From NCBI RefSeq assembly GCF_001625305.1, contig NW_017803921.1:352100-416099 (forward strand): a DNA stretch of 64,000 nt. Direction: 5' to 3'. The notes under the pieces are model-generated. The model had not been told where the DNA came from, searched no databases, and was given only the letters and a program-made list of their open reading frames with translations. Made by a program: the position numbers and the translations under genes. Numbering within the stretch: the stretch's first letter is position 1; every line of letters starts with the position of its first letter. This stretch comes from Branchiostoma belcheri. Taxonomy: Eukaryota; Chordata; Leptocardii; Amphioxiformes; Branchiostomatidae. Positions 48,301-59,039 of this stretch are shown here, piece by piece.

Positions 48301-51300
48301 GGTAGATCTTAACTAGGAGTGCACACCTAAACATAACATCAGGTACTGGTATAATTATACTAGAATAGTAATACAGTACTTTTTAATGGCAAATCATACA
48401 TATGAAAGCAACTTGATATAAGCCTTTCAGCTGTAAAGTGGAAGGACTTTACAGTTGAGGTTAAAACTTAATAAAACATTCTCAATCCATCCATCCTTTG
48501 TTATGATGTTCGACAACAACAACAAAAACACTGTTACAAACATTGTCCCAAAAGGTTTTTGTGGAAGGTGTTGATTTTTACAAACCTGTTGAGGCAGGAA
48601 GCTATCAGGACACATGTACCCATACGGCAGACTCCAGTTGTTCACAAAGGACTGGGAACCGGGACCAATGTCCACCAGGTAAGGGGAACAGGAAGACTCT
48701 AAACAAACAAACAAAACAATGCATTAAAATACATGATTCACACTGGTAAATACAGTAAGATAAGCATTGCATTTCATAATGAATTTTGCCAAAACAGAAC
48801 TGTCGAGCTACATGTAATACAGTGTACATATACAAGTAGCCACCTCTAGATAACCACCACATGGCCAATGTGATGCCTTTTTGGTCCCTTAAATAATTTT
48901 TCTCAATGACACAAGCACCTTGTCCAAATTAAGTGCAACCATCAGCCACATAGACCAGAATTTATTATCAGTCCCTTAAGTAATCTTGGTTAGTTTTGAC
49001 AACATAATTTTCCTTTTCATCATGGCCTTATGTCTTGGCAAACTATTTGTCTGTACACGATCTCTTAGTTTAGTTCAGTACAAACAAGTTGGACAACTGG
49101 ACAATGCCTACCTGGTCTGAATGGTGATGGCAGTGATGGGGCCTTAAAAGATGAGGAACAAAGACATTAAGGTACATGTGCAATAAAAAGATATTTCAAC
49201 AAAATATAACTTCATATCTTGACTTCAGTTCAGTACAGCGTAAAACATACAATTAGGAGAGGAAAAAACAATCCTCTTATTTCTTTGTATCTCTATACTG
49301 TTTAAATACATTTTCAACACTTCCTACGTAACATACATCTTTTTTCTGGTTTAAGAAAATATACCTTTCTTATTTCGTTGTATCTCTATACTGTTGAGAT
49401 TTATTTTTAACACTTGTACATTTCACATTCTAAGTTAAACATGTAGCCATGAAAAGCTCCTTACCTGCTTTCTAATTGCCGGGCCGACATTCAATCGCTT
49501 GTCTTTGAACATGAGGTTGTCATTCTGTCAGAAAAAAAAGGATCACATGTCAAAAAGTACAGGTAGACAATGCCTTAAATGATTAAAGAATATGTGGATT
49601 ACTTATCCTTAGTATTGCCGTGCTCTGCAGCCTTTGGCTCTTGACATGATCTTACGTGAAACACAATTGAGGTGACAAAATAAAAGTCAAGCTGGCTAGA
49701 ACACTAGTTGAGCTACAGTAGTTCTACTTTGAAACGTCTGACTAAAAACCAACAATTTAGAAAGTAGATTCACCTGTTGTGCCTTGTCTGCTGCCTCCTG
49801 GCTGTCAAAGGTCACAAACCCATAGCTGCAGGTACATGGAACAAAAACTAGCCATTAGGCAATGACATGTACCTGTTAGAAACATAAGAAGTCATTTCAC
49901 GGGTCATTAACCCTGATGTGGAGGGATAGATCATCTGGCTTTCTTCAGGATCAAGCAGTTTATCTCTTTATCAGGGGGTTATCAGCTGTTTAAATGGACT
50001 GTCTTTGTTGTAACACATGTACTACATGACTTGTAATGTGATACAGTTTACACTAGTGATAAAGTCTTCAACTGGCTGTGACCCTAGCTGAGGACACCTG
50101 TTGATCTTATCTGGGGAAAGCAAGTCATCTTGGCTGCTTCTTTAGGGCCTGTAAGCCCTTTTTCGTAAGGCGTAATCAGGCCGTTTTAGGCTTCGTAATT
50201 CGTAGGCAGCCTCCGCAAAAATCAACGTAATTCGTAATTGGACATTAGCCGCAAATCGTAAAGTCGTAATCAGCTCTGAAACTTAAACGTAATTCGTAAT
50301 AGTCAGCGAAAATTTTGCGTAATTCGTAATCACTACCCCCCCTTGCAGGCCCTCCTTCTTTAGCAGGATTTTGGACTCCCAATGCACAGGCAGGGATTGC
50401 CCACCACTTGCCTGCCCTGTCTTATATGGTCACAATGTGTGTTGAGTCCAAAATACAGTTACTGTAACAGTTGACTGTATGTACTAGGGCAAATGCCTAA
50501 TCTTATCAATGAGTATGGCAGGTTGCTCTAAGTGTTAGCCTGGGTACCATCCGGATTTTCGAGCATTGCATTGCATAACAAAAATCCGGATGGTACTCAG
50601 GCTATGAAGTGTGGCTATACTCAAAATGGGACCAGGTCTACCTTTATATTTGCTCTGAGAGGGCACCACTACCCTAAGCTACCACCTAAGCTAGGTACAC
50701 ACTCCCATCTGTGCTCTCCAGAAGTAAAATACATTATTAAACTTTGATATGAGAATGGTGAAATTCCTTAAACTCACCCCTTGCTGACCCCTGCCCTATC
50801 AGCAATGATCTTTGTGTCTCGAACTGCCCCAAACTGGGTGAAGAATTCTCTCAGTTCCTGCTCTGAGCACTGCGGTCAGAAAACAATATGGCACAAGATA
50901 TCAAACTGTACATGAGGTCAAGTTCCTTTGAATTGAGATTCATATAACAGAACCTGAGAGATTTTACTTTGACAACATACTCAAACAGTTAAGCAAGCTT
51001 TCACGTTGTACAAATGTATTAATATTTTTATGATATCATAATACAAAAAATCTTAAGTCTACCATACACACAGTGACACCTGTACTAGTAATATGTTATC
51101 AGCCAATATGTGACCACTTTTTTGTTTTAACCTGTTATCCACCTTAAACAAATCCACGCGAAGGCCACTGTGTCAACCCTCCATGTAGGGACTGACATAG
51201 TCATCATACTCGGAAAATCTGTAACAGTTACTGTATATCTGTACATGGATCTGTATCTGTACATGAATCTGTTGTATCTGTGCATGAATATGTATCTGTA

Positions 51301-54300
51301 CATGAATATGTATCTGATTGCAAATAAAGATCTCGAGTGATTGCCATAGAATTTGGTTTTACTTGAAAATACCCAAGAAGAGGAATTTGTGTGACCCAGA
51401 CTTGTTTTACGGTCGCTACTCACATCTGGGTCGAAGCCTCGGACGAAAACTCGGTCCTTGAACAGAGTGCCGATCTGCACATGCTGGTACTGCCACCAGG
51501 GGTACACAGGTGTGGCCAGATGCATGCTGGTGCCGGCAGGTGTGCATGCATTAGCAGTGGGCAGGGCCGCAGCCGAGGCACTAGCGTCTGCAGGCTGGTC
51601 ATTCTGCATGCAATCATGCGATTATAATATTGTAAAACACATGCAAAAATGATTTTTCCAAGGCAGCCCATGTTCTGACACCCCTATATTCCGATCCCGT
51701 ACATTCTAACACCCCCATTTTCCGACATAGTTCTGCAGGGCAGCCCATGTTCTGACGCCCCTATATTCCGATACAGGTACATTCTGACACCCTTAAAATC
51801 CGACAAAGAGTTGTTGAAACAGTGTACCTTTGAGTTTGAGCTAGAGTCCATTGAGATGGAAGTCACACTATAAAACATTGATACAGAAAGCGACTGAAAA
51901 AGCTCCTTAGGAGTTTGTGCAGGTTAGATTGGCATTGTGATTGTTGTGATGCTGACAGCCCTATGTTACCATAGGGTTAGGGTTGTCAGAACATGAGTTG
52001 TCAGAACATATGGGTGTCGGAACATAGGAGTATCGGAAATCTATTCCGACAGAAATCCAGAACTGCCCTTGGTATCATACATACGTTGTAGGCTATTCCG
52101 CCCACGAACACTCTGTTAGGGATAACGGTCCCGTATAGCGGGGCTTTAGTCACATTGCTGGTGGAACAGACAGAGTTGGCCGGGGATATCGAGGTGGATC
52201 TCTGGGGCTGGGTGAGGGGGGCAGGCGAGTTGGAGGTGGAATGTTCGCTCTGCCAGAAAGAGAAAGAAAGAAAAGCAGTGAGAAGGATGTAGTTTTGTAA
52301 GGTATTGACCCAATTTACATGAGGAAAGAATCCTGACGGTACGATATTTAAACTGAGAGTGTACAAAAACAGCAGATGTCAATTTAATATCAAATTTTTT
52401 CTGTGTGTAAATCGCCCTGCTTGACGTATGTCATGTCAAGAACGTACGTTCAGATTGTATGCCAGCCATCAAGGTAACATACGATCTGAATGTATATTTT
52501 TGACATACTTCGAAGCAGGATGACTTACATGCAGGAAAAATTAGACATTCGCAGTTTTTGTACATATGCAGTTTTCTTACGCTTGGGTGTGTACACAGTT
52601 TTCAGGTTTTTGCCCACATGTAAATCTGGTCATAGTCCAAGGAAGGAAAAGAAGAATAAGTTAGAAGCTATGATAGAAAGGAAATACAAGTAGGTGGGTA
52701 CCAGGAAACAAAATAAAGATAGGAAAGGGGTTTGCTTTTTTGGATGTTTATGTAGCCCTTAAATCTTACATTTCTGGGCCAACCCTTCTCTGGGCCAACC
52801 CTTTTATCTAGAGAGAATAGATTGATATATTTACGAAATTATAAAAAGTGCCCTTGTGCAATGACCATATAAATTTCTCAGATTAGAACACCTGTACTTT
52901 AAAAAGTAACTGTTAACTTTTTTTCTAACTTTCCAGCCTTTATTTCTATTCAGAAATGTTAGATGCCTTAGTAATGGTGCTCCTATAAAAATTACGAATT
53001 TCTTAAGTCACATTAAGACCTGTAAAACAGTAATAATTCCTGTAGTTCCCTTCTTATAAAACCATTTAAGGAGTGGTGTAATTTGTTCAGTATTGGGATT
53101 GCATGAAGTTCTGTCACAGATTTTTTTTTTCTGTACTGCAACATAATTAATCAGTAAGTTTAAACTGTAATTTCCAACACAACAAAAAATTGGACTCACC
53201 CAAATTTTCGACTGTACAACTCCAGTCTTTTTCAAGGAATGAGCAATCCACCGCTTCCGTGACGTCACGCAGATAACACACGTGACTCCGTGAGCAGTGG
53301 ATCATAGGTTGCAGAAAGTCTGTGGCGCCCCCCGTCTCTGTTGAGGGATGGCTGTAAAGCCCTGATGTAGATGGCCTCTTTAATCCCTCGTGCAAAAAAT
53401 TCCGGTTCTGTGTCCAAGATTTTTACTTTGTCCAGTGAGACTGAATGTCCAGGGGATTCTATATGTATATGTTGTGAAACCTCAGAGGTAGTTGAGCTAG
53501 GTCGTTTGTGTTCTAGGAACGTAGCCTTGAGCGATCTTTCAGTCTCTCCGATATAGGTTTCCTTACATGGGCCCTTGGAATTCTGTCCTTGACACTGTAT
53601 CGTGGTACACCACCCCACATTTGCTTTCTTTTGGTGTTTTGTCCTTTGGTGAAACCAGTATGTTCCGGAGGGTTCTGGTTGGTTTAAAACAGGTCACGTG
53701 TGTTATCTGCGTGACGTCACGGAAGCGGTGGATTGCTCATTCCTTGAAAAAGACTGGAGTTGTACAGTCGAAAATTTGGGTGAGTCCAATTTTTTGTTGT
53801 GTTGGAAATTACAGTTTAAACTTACTTCATAATGACTTCCACCAACACAGATGAACTTTCAAGATAATAATTAATCAGTATACATTATTTTAAACTCGCT
53901 AACTTATTTAATGCGCCAACTTCTAAAGGCTACTTATTTACGACTGATAAAAGACTGAGGAATAATTTACTGGTAAGATTGTTCAATAACAATTTTTTAA
54001 TGAATTTACCTGGAATATGGCGCCTTGGAATGCGGAACATGCAACATTAAAAACACTCAAAACTTCGTCAAAGCAATGTTAGTTGAGGGAATAAAAATTC
54101 TCCAGACAAATTGTTATGAAACCAGCATTTTTCATGTGAAGCTTAAACGAAAATTCGTCAGAGAAACCGTGAAAATGTTTGCTTTTGACTTTGAGAAATG
54201 GGCCGACGACAAATAATTGAATCGTAACAGCTCTGATATAGTAGTTGTAAAATAACACTTATACAGAATCTTCGTCTTTTTCACCTACATGGAGAAATTA

Positions 54301-54939
54301 AGGGCATTATGAGGTGATTCTTGCCTTACTTACATTACTTTTCGTTTGTTTTAGAAACTGCTGCGTTGCAAGATTTTCTCGATCAGAGCTGCGGCGATAT
54401 ATTTTTGGCCGACATATATTTTTGTTTCGCCCTTTTCTTGTCTACGTTGGACTCAAAACAAAACAAAAATCGTCCACAATATTTAGGGAGAATTCAGAGG
54501 CCACCAAGCACCTGTTTCCATGGGTGAAGGATCTATTTTTATCGTGATACGGAGACCCGGGATTCAAATATGGCCCCACCGCCCTGCTCCCGACACAAGC
54601 ATGGCACACCCGAGAACTTCACTTCCATTCTTCTCTCACAATTTTCCTCAGAAATCTACAATTGGCGCACAAAATTTCTCTACGATTTTCCTCAGATTTT
54701 GTTCATCTAGATGTCAGGAATAATTTTTCGATCACCAGTGGGAAGTCCCTGACAGAAAGACGATCACAAATTCCATCTTTGTATCACAACATTGGCCCAC
54801 ATTTTGCAACTGCGCGACGCGATTTAAAAAATCGTCACTTACACATGTAGCATCTGCGTCTTCAGAACTAAAATCGCCCAGCCAAAGTTTACTACAGTGT
54901 CTTATCTAACAAATCCCGAGGAAAAATCGTTCTTACCAT
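45339..54939 (-). CDS. BOLL: Boule (DAZ-family) RNA-binding protein, 376 aa
   Basis: Exons 54937-54939 (ATG only), 52085-52249, 50778-50869, 49774-49825, 49465-49524, 49112-49142, 48586-48698, 48038-48172, 47219-47266, 46803-46889, 46254-46409, 45339-45527 total 1131 nt in one frame. The RRM matches vertebrate BOLL closely: YGTVIPNRVFVGGI (human RYGTVIPNRIFVGGI), DRAGVSKGYGFVTF, KDKRLNVGPAIRKQ. After the RRM the protein is P/Q/S-rich, with WSLPYGYMCPDSFLPQQ where BOLL has its DAZ motif, which is weak here, and ends R/P-rich. Boule binds mRNA 3' untranslated regions and controls translation in meiotic germ cells. The RRM introns fall at the same phases as in the plus-strand paralogue (0, 2, 0). 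A second version of the first RRM exon lies at 51424-51603. The start exon is inferred from phase and the ATG|gtaaga junction and is the least certain part. Confidence 0.88.
45733..45960. repeat. Dispersed repeat (gtaaatcg/cgatttacatgcag), copy 1
   Basis: Contains gtgtaaatcgacccgctttg, then ccgatttacatgcagaag and ccaaatgtaaatcggggtgtag. A second copy in the same gene neighbourhood at 52404-52650 has the same order of motifs. Confidence 0.55.
46000..46235 (+). mobile_element. Retroelement end related to 37780-38345
   Basis: Shares gcatttctcctctggtctttt, the hammerhead-like segment, and gtttccaaaatcatgcccag through tttttggcgtatctta with 37780-38345. The last about 80 bp (ccaaaatcatatccagttgc...ccttcacag) is a second, diverged copy of the preceding stretch. 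Confidence 0.55.
46031..46072 (+). ncRNA. Hammerhead ribozyme-like motif
   Basis: CTGATGA at 46035-46041, a 6-bp stem II (AGGTAG 46043-46048 with CTACCT 46055-46060), GAAAC at 46061-46065, then GTC at 46066-46068. Flanking GTCA (46031-46034) pairs with TGAC (46069-46072) as stem I. Stem III would be AC/GT with no loop, as in the minimal hammerheads of Penelope-like elements, which are thought to act as dimers. One extra A (46042) before stem II departs from the consensus. It lies in the last intron of the boule gene, antisense to it. Confidence 0.45.
50146..50355 (-). repeat. CGTA-rich dispersed repeat, copy B
   Basis: Made of degenerate units cgtaattcgtaat separated by 10-20 bp, ending in cccccccttgcaggccc, the reverse complement of the start of 18965-19192. 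Lies in a boule intron. Confidence 0.6.
50536..50604. mobile_element. Small TAGCCTGGG foldback
   Basis: tagcctgggtaccatccgga and tccggatggtactcaggcta pair almost perfectly around a short loop. Flanks ctaagtgt and tgaagtgt match at 6 of 8 bases, a decayed duplication. Confidence 0.7.
51424..51603 (-). CDS. BOLL: Alternative first RRM exon of the boule gene
   Basis: 180 nt, phase 0-0, with an acceptor (gcatgcag) and donor (gatgtgagt). It encodes NDQPADASASAAALPTANAC, later HVQIGTLFKDRVFVRGFDPD. Its end aligns with YGTVIPNRVFVGGIAYN from exon 52085-52249, including RNP2 (VFVRGF against VFVGGI), and stops at the same point of the fold. Because each exon supplies strand 1 of the RRM, a sensible mRNA would use one or the other; using this one gives 381 aa. 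Confidence 0.75.
51663..52050. repeat. Inverted arrays of a ttctgacaccc/tattccgac motif between the two alternative RRM exons
   Basis: The left array (51663-51810) has cagcccatgttctgac and cccctatattccgat twice plus single motifs. The right array (about 51952-52050) has the complement (gttgtcagaacatga, gggtgtcggaacatagga, tatcggaa). The two could pair in the transcript. Confidence 0.65.
52404..52650. repeat. Dispersed repeat (gtaaatcg/cgatttacatgcag), copy 2
   Basis: gtgtaaatcgccctgcttga, then gcaggatgacttacatgcag and cacatgtaaatctggtcatag, in the same order as at 45733-45960. Internal inverted repeat gtacgttcagattgtatg/catacgatctgaatgtat. Confidence 0.55.
53150..53827 (-). mobile_element. 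Penelope-like retroelement fossil (GIY-YIG end) within inverted repeats
   Basis: The minus strand at about 53265-53618 encodes the C-terminal GIY-YIG endonuclease region of Penelope-like elements (TYIGETERSLKATFLEHKR, FFARGIKEAIYIRALQPSLN). Reverse transcriptase is absent, so the copy is strongly 5'-truncated. Arms of about 130 bp at about 53150-53283 and 53694-53827 are inverted and look nearly identical (both contain cgtgacgtcacggaagcggt or its complement), so insertion or rearrangement is recent. Lies in the first intron of the boule gene. Confidence 0.8.
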
Positions 54940-55755
54940 GCTTGTTGTCAGAGTCCTGGCCCTCTACGTATTTGGAAAGAACAGCTGTGGAAAATGTCCC
55001 ATGAGCCGGGGCCGGTCTGGTCGTCTGAGCCGAGGATTTGATTGACAAGACGATTGGCCGTCGTTTGGGAGAAACCACTTTAGTATTCGCTACATTGCCT
55101 GACAGTAAAACTTTCTCTTTTCTTCCAAGTCGGTCAGATATTTTATCGTACAAGCAGATTTTGCTCACTGTTTTTATTCCGACCATATATCTATATTTTT
55201 TATGTCATCCAGAACGATTTTATAATGTTATTTCCCTTACAAATATTCAATCTAATAGAATGTCTGTCTAATATCATTAGCTTGCGTTAAATTTTCGTTA
55301 CTTTTCAATATTTTCTAGTTTTGTTTTAGGCCACAAGTACGTAATATAGTCTTGAACTTGTGTGTCCCTTGGTTCACTCGTGGATGTGTAATGCCGATCG
55401 TGCTTTTACATGTACACTTGCTGCACTTGTGCCCGCCGTCACGAAAGATGTCAGGTAGTGGGCAAGTGTAATCTCCAAGCAGATGTAACATTTGAATCGA
55501 GTTAACACTAACTTGGACCGCCTTCTGCTTGGATATTAGGTTGTCGGCTAATTCTGTTTAGATAATACGTTTTTGTCACTTTGAACAATTTAGAGGCATC
55601 CGATGACATTCCTAGGTGGCAAAACTGTACTTTCAAAATCAACTTTCTGGTCAATCTTTTAATGTAGTATCAACCTATAACATACTGGTTCTGTGAGGCA
55701 AATGCGATGTTGCTGACGGAGAACGGTTGCTTGTTTTGAATCGAATGTTGGTCCT

Positions 55756-55964
55756 CAGGGGTGCCAAATAATTAATCAGAATTTTACGGAATTCATACGA
55801 TCCTTACTAGAAACATACGAAGTTTGCGGAATACATGCTATCCATTAGTAAGGATAGTATGTATTCCGCGTAATGGATCGTATGTATTCCGTAAACTTCG
55901 TATGTTTCCTAGTAAGGATCGTCTGAATTCCGTAAAATTCTGATAAATTCTTTGGCACCCCTGG
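55756..55964. mobile_element. Palindromic element, CAGGGGTGCCAAA termini
   Basis: Nearly full-length palindrome: CAGGGGTGCCAAATAATTAA... against ...TTTGGCACCCCTG, with paired cagaattttacggaattcat and internal tccattagtaaggatag. Flanked by gtcct on both sides. Ends resemble hAT-type CAGGGGTG, although the duplication seen is only 5 bp. Confidence 0.7.
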
Positions 55965-57425
55965 TCCTTGGTTCTAGCTATTTATGGGCGGTACTCAAAA
56001 CATAAAAAGAGACGCCTCACTTAGCTTGTCATTTTCAATTAAAACTAAGAAGGCATCAATGTTGGTTTCTTCATTGAAAATAGCAAAATTGCATGGGATG
56101 AATTCGATCCCTGAAAAGCTTAAGAAAATTAATGGTAGGAATACGCGTCAAATACAGTATCTTCAGATTCATTAACGAATTTACAACCACGCAATGTGTT
56201 TTAATTTAATACTTGAAGGAAGGTTTTGGAAGAGCTGTGCAGTGCAGTGTTGAGAAGTTGACAAGTTAACGGTAACCCATTTCCGATACCCGTGAAATTT
56301 AAATGATACTGGGAATGGGCGTGAAATACCAATCACCGCCCACTCTCGACCATGTACCGTAAGTTACTCTATCAGCACTTAATTGAATACCAGTAGCCTT
56401 GGCGATTGTTCCGGCTAAGGCTTCTCTTACGTGCTGTGTAAACTATATTAACTACGCGTTTCGTAAGTGCGTATAAACCGTCATGATGAGCTTGCAGTTG
56501 AATTATGCCCAATAACACACATTTAGACAAAACTCACAAATTTCACCTTTTTTTTTCTTTCAAAGGGAATTTTAGTAACAAAATAGGTTGAGCGACTTGG
56601 TCAAGACCAGTAACAGTCGCCACGGCTAGGACACTTCTATACATATACACAATGTACAAGGTGAATGAATGAATCTTTATTGTTCAACCGGCAGACATAC
56701 ATTTTGTATCTGTCTGACATGTCCTCAACTTTTGACGTTCCGCAGACACATATCGGTACTGTTGCAGTCCGAACATCAAAGACGTCCGTCTGTAGGTCTG
56801 AGGCGACACAAAGACGTCGACGTTCGTGGGAAACACTCTCCACCATGTGTCTACGCCCACTCCCTGCGTGTCAGGTTCCATGTGTTGACCAGTTTGCAGA
56901 AACTGGCCACGCCCCCGGGACAGGTTTCGGCGACGTGCGTGGGCGCGGTGGCGACAACAAGGAACTAGAAGATTGATTGATTGACTTGTTATTTTCTACA
57001 TCAGCTGGTTTCACTTTTGCGTAGCTCTTTGTTTCCTTTCACGTCGTCACTGTTACTTTCTTGTTGTTGGGCAAATTGGCAGATTACATGCTAGGGGAGT
57101 CAGTCTGTTACTTGTTAAAACGTAAAGGAGTACAGTGCCACTCCGGCTGATTCAGGGAAAACTGTTTCTCCTATTCCTAGGGCGTCGGTAACTCCTAGAA
57201 CCGGCAAAAACGCGTAGAAATGGACTCCACTGCTGGCAAATTCTACAGTTCTTCAATTTAATCCAAACACCACCCACTTCTCTGAAGACTAGTAAAAGAT
57301 CGTAAAAGGCTACGTTTCTCCAAGGACTTGTCGAAGCTCCTTGGTTCTCCACCCCAAACATCTCAGTTCCATCAGTAGACCACGCCTAATGTCATACCAG
57401 ATTCGGCGGGGCAGAGTCATTTTAT

Positions 57426-57515
57426 GTTGACCGCCTGTATCCATTGGCCTCCTGTATCCATTGGCCGCCTGTATCGTGGGGCGGACGATGGATACAGGTG
57501 GCCAATGGATACAGG
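57426..57515. repeat. Tandem and inverted gtatccattggcc repeats
   Basis: cctgtatccattggcc occurs in tandem (three times, the third diverged), followed by the complement ggccaatggatacagg. The whole can fold into a hairpin. Confidence 0.75.
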
Positions 57516-57535
57516 GATTACACACAGACGTGGTT

Positions 57536-57961
57536 TAGCCTCTACAAGGCTTCGGGAGGCGGTTAGAAAGAGTAGAAATCGGCCAAATAAAGAGATAGCA
57601 TGCCAAGGGAGTTGGTCTGCTGGAGAGAACAGTTTCGGGAGCGACAAACTGTACTCTCTAGCGGACCAACTCCCCTGGCATGTTGTATGCCTAATGAGCT
57701 TAGACAAACCTATATTGAAACATACCTGTTCTTACCTTTTTACCATTACTAAGAAACGAGAAGAAACCGAATTTACTTAATTTATCCAATTGTAGTTTTC
57801 TTGACGATGTATATGTAACGTTATCTGTATTCCATCCTTTTGTAATGACCTGTACATACCCAGTGGGTATGTGTGTACAATAAAGGTCTTCATTCATTCA
57901 TTCATTCTATTTGGCCGATTTCTACTCTTTCCAGCCGCCTTCCGAAGCCTGGTAGAGGCTA
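57536..57961. mobile_element. Foldback (TAGCCTCTACAAGGCTTC family) with inserted LINE-type tail
   Basis: Arms gcctctacaaggcttcggga and cgaagcctggtagaggct bracket the element; inner arms ccaagggagttggtctgctg and cggaccaactcccctggca also pair. The right half is split by about 220 bp (57690-57907) ending in caataaaggtc(ttcattca)n, a CR1/L2-like 3' end with a TTCA microsatellite. Same family as 26649-26906. Confidence 0.6.
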
Positions 57962-59039
57962 GCCGTGGTCTACTGACGGATCCAGGGAACATGAAGTCCT
58001 CTTGAGATTAGCCTCCGTGCAGGTTTTGGCGCCACGTGTGGGCGGTGCTGCGACAAGCCACGATCAGATTAATTGCCGTCGGGTCAAGTGTTATCGCCAT
58101 ATCCTTTGTACAACACTTTTGTACACAGAAACGATTATCACAGTTTAGCGCGGATTAGTGTTTATACAGATTAATACTTGACAAGCCCGAGCTCTTGATA
58201 AAGCCGAGTAGGAAACAAAATCCGCTGATAACTAATGAGGATAATCTTCAAGCAGATGTGGGACCCGACATGTTTTACTTTGTACACTCATCTTGCAGTC
58301 TACAAAGGTATCGACAGAGGTCGCTCGTGCGTGGATGGTTGCAAAATTTCATCTGGTGGAAAGTGGCTTTGGGCCAGTCTCTACCAGACTCCAATGGGTT
58401 ATTGGAAGTCGAAGTATAACTACTAGAATAATATAAATTGGCCAAGTACACCAGAGGAGTTACCCGGCCAAAGGGGCACACTTTACATCCCACAAATTAC
58501 ACGAACAAAACACGGGTAAATCTAAAAGGCAACGCCCAGAAACGAAACAAAGCAATGAGCTGAAAACACTTTAAATGAGCAGTGCAGGAGATGTTTAATA
58601 AGTGTATTAAAGAATGACATCGTATTCAATTAGTCAATAGTATAACGTACAACTTAAAAACACAACATGAATTTAATGCGTATTAAGTTTAAGTATGCGA
58701 ATACGTATGAATATCGTGTATCAACGCGACCACCAGAAAGCCAAAGATTCCGCGTACATGTGTAACCAAACATAGTCTATGGTCCGCCTCAAAAGAGCGG
58801 TTTCCGTTAGGCTAAACATGTGTTGATCTTTGAATTATTTCTGAACAATCAGATTTGAAGTGTTAACAAATGCAACTACGTCAGCGCATCATAAGGGCCA
58901 TTGTGACAACTGAAGCAGAACCGGTCTTTCTGCTTCCGGGTGTTACCAATCGATATTAGTCGGGCCGAAGCAACAGACAAACCGCGGCAAACTGTTCAGT
59001 CTCCCTGACTGTTCCTGCTTGTTTTGTTTCACCAGACAG

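Noticed and set aside
56637-56976. Overlapping open frames in the boule-MMP intergenic region
   Set aside because: All frames are open by chance over 300 bp; none shows a domain or splice context.
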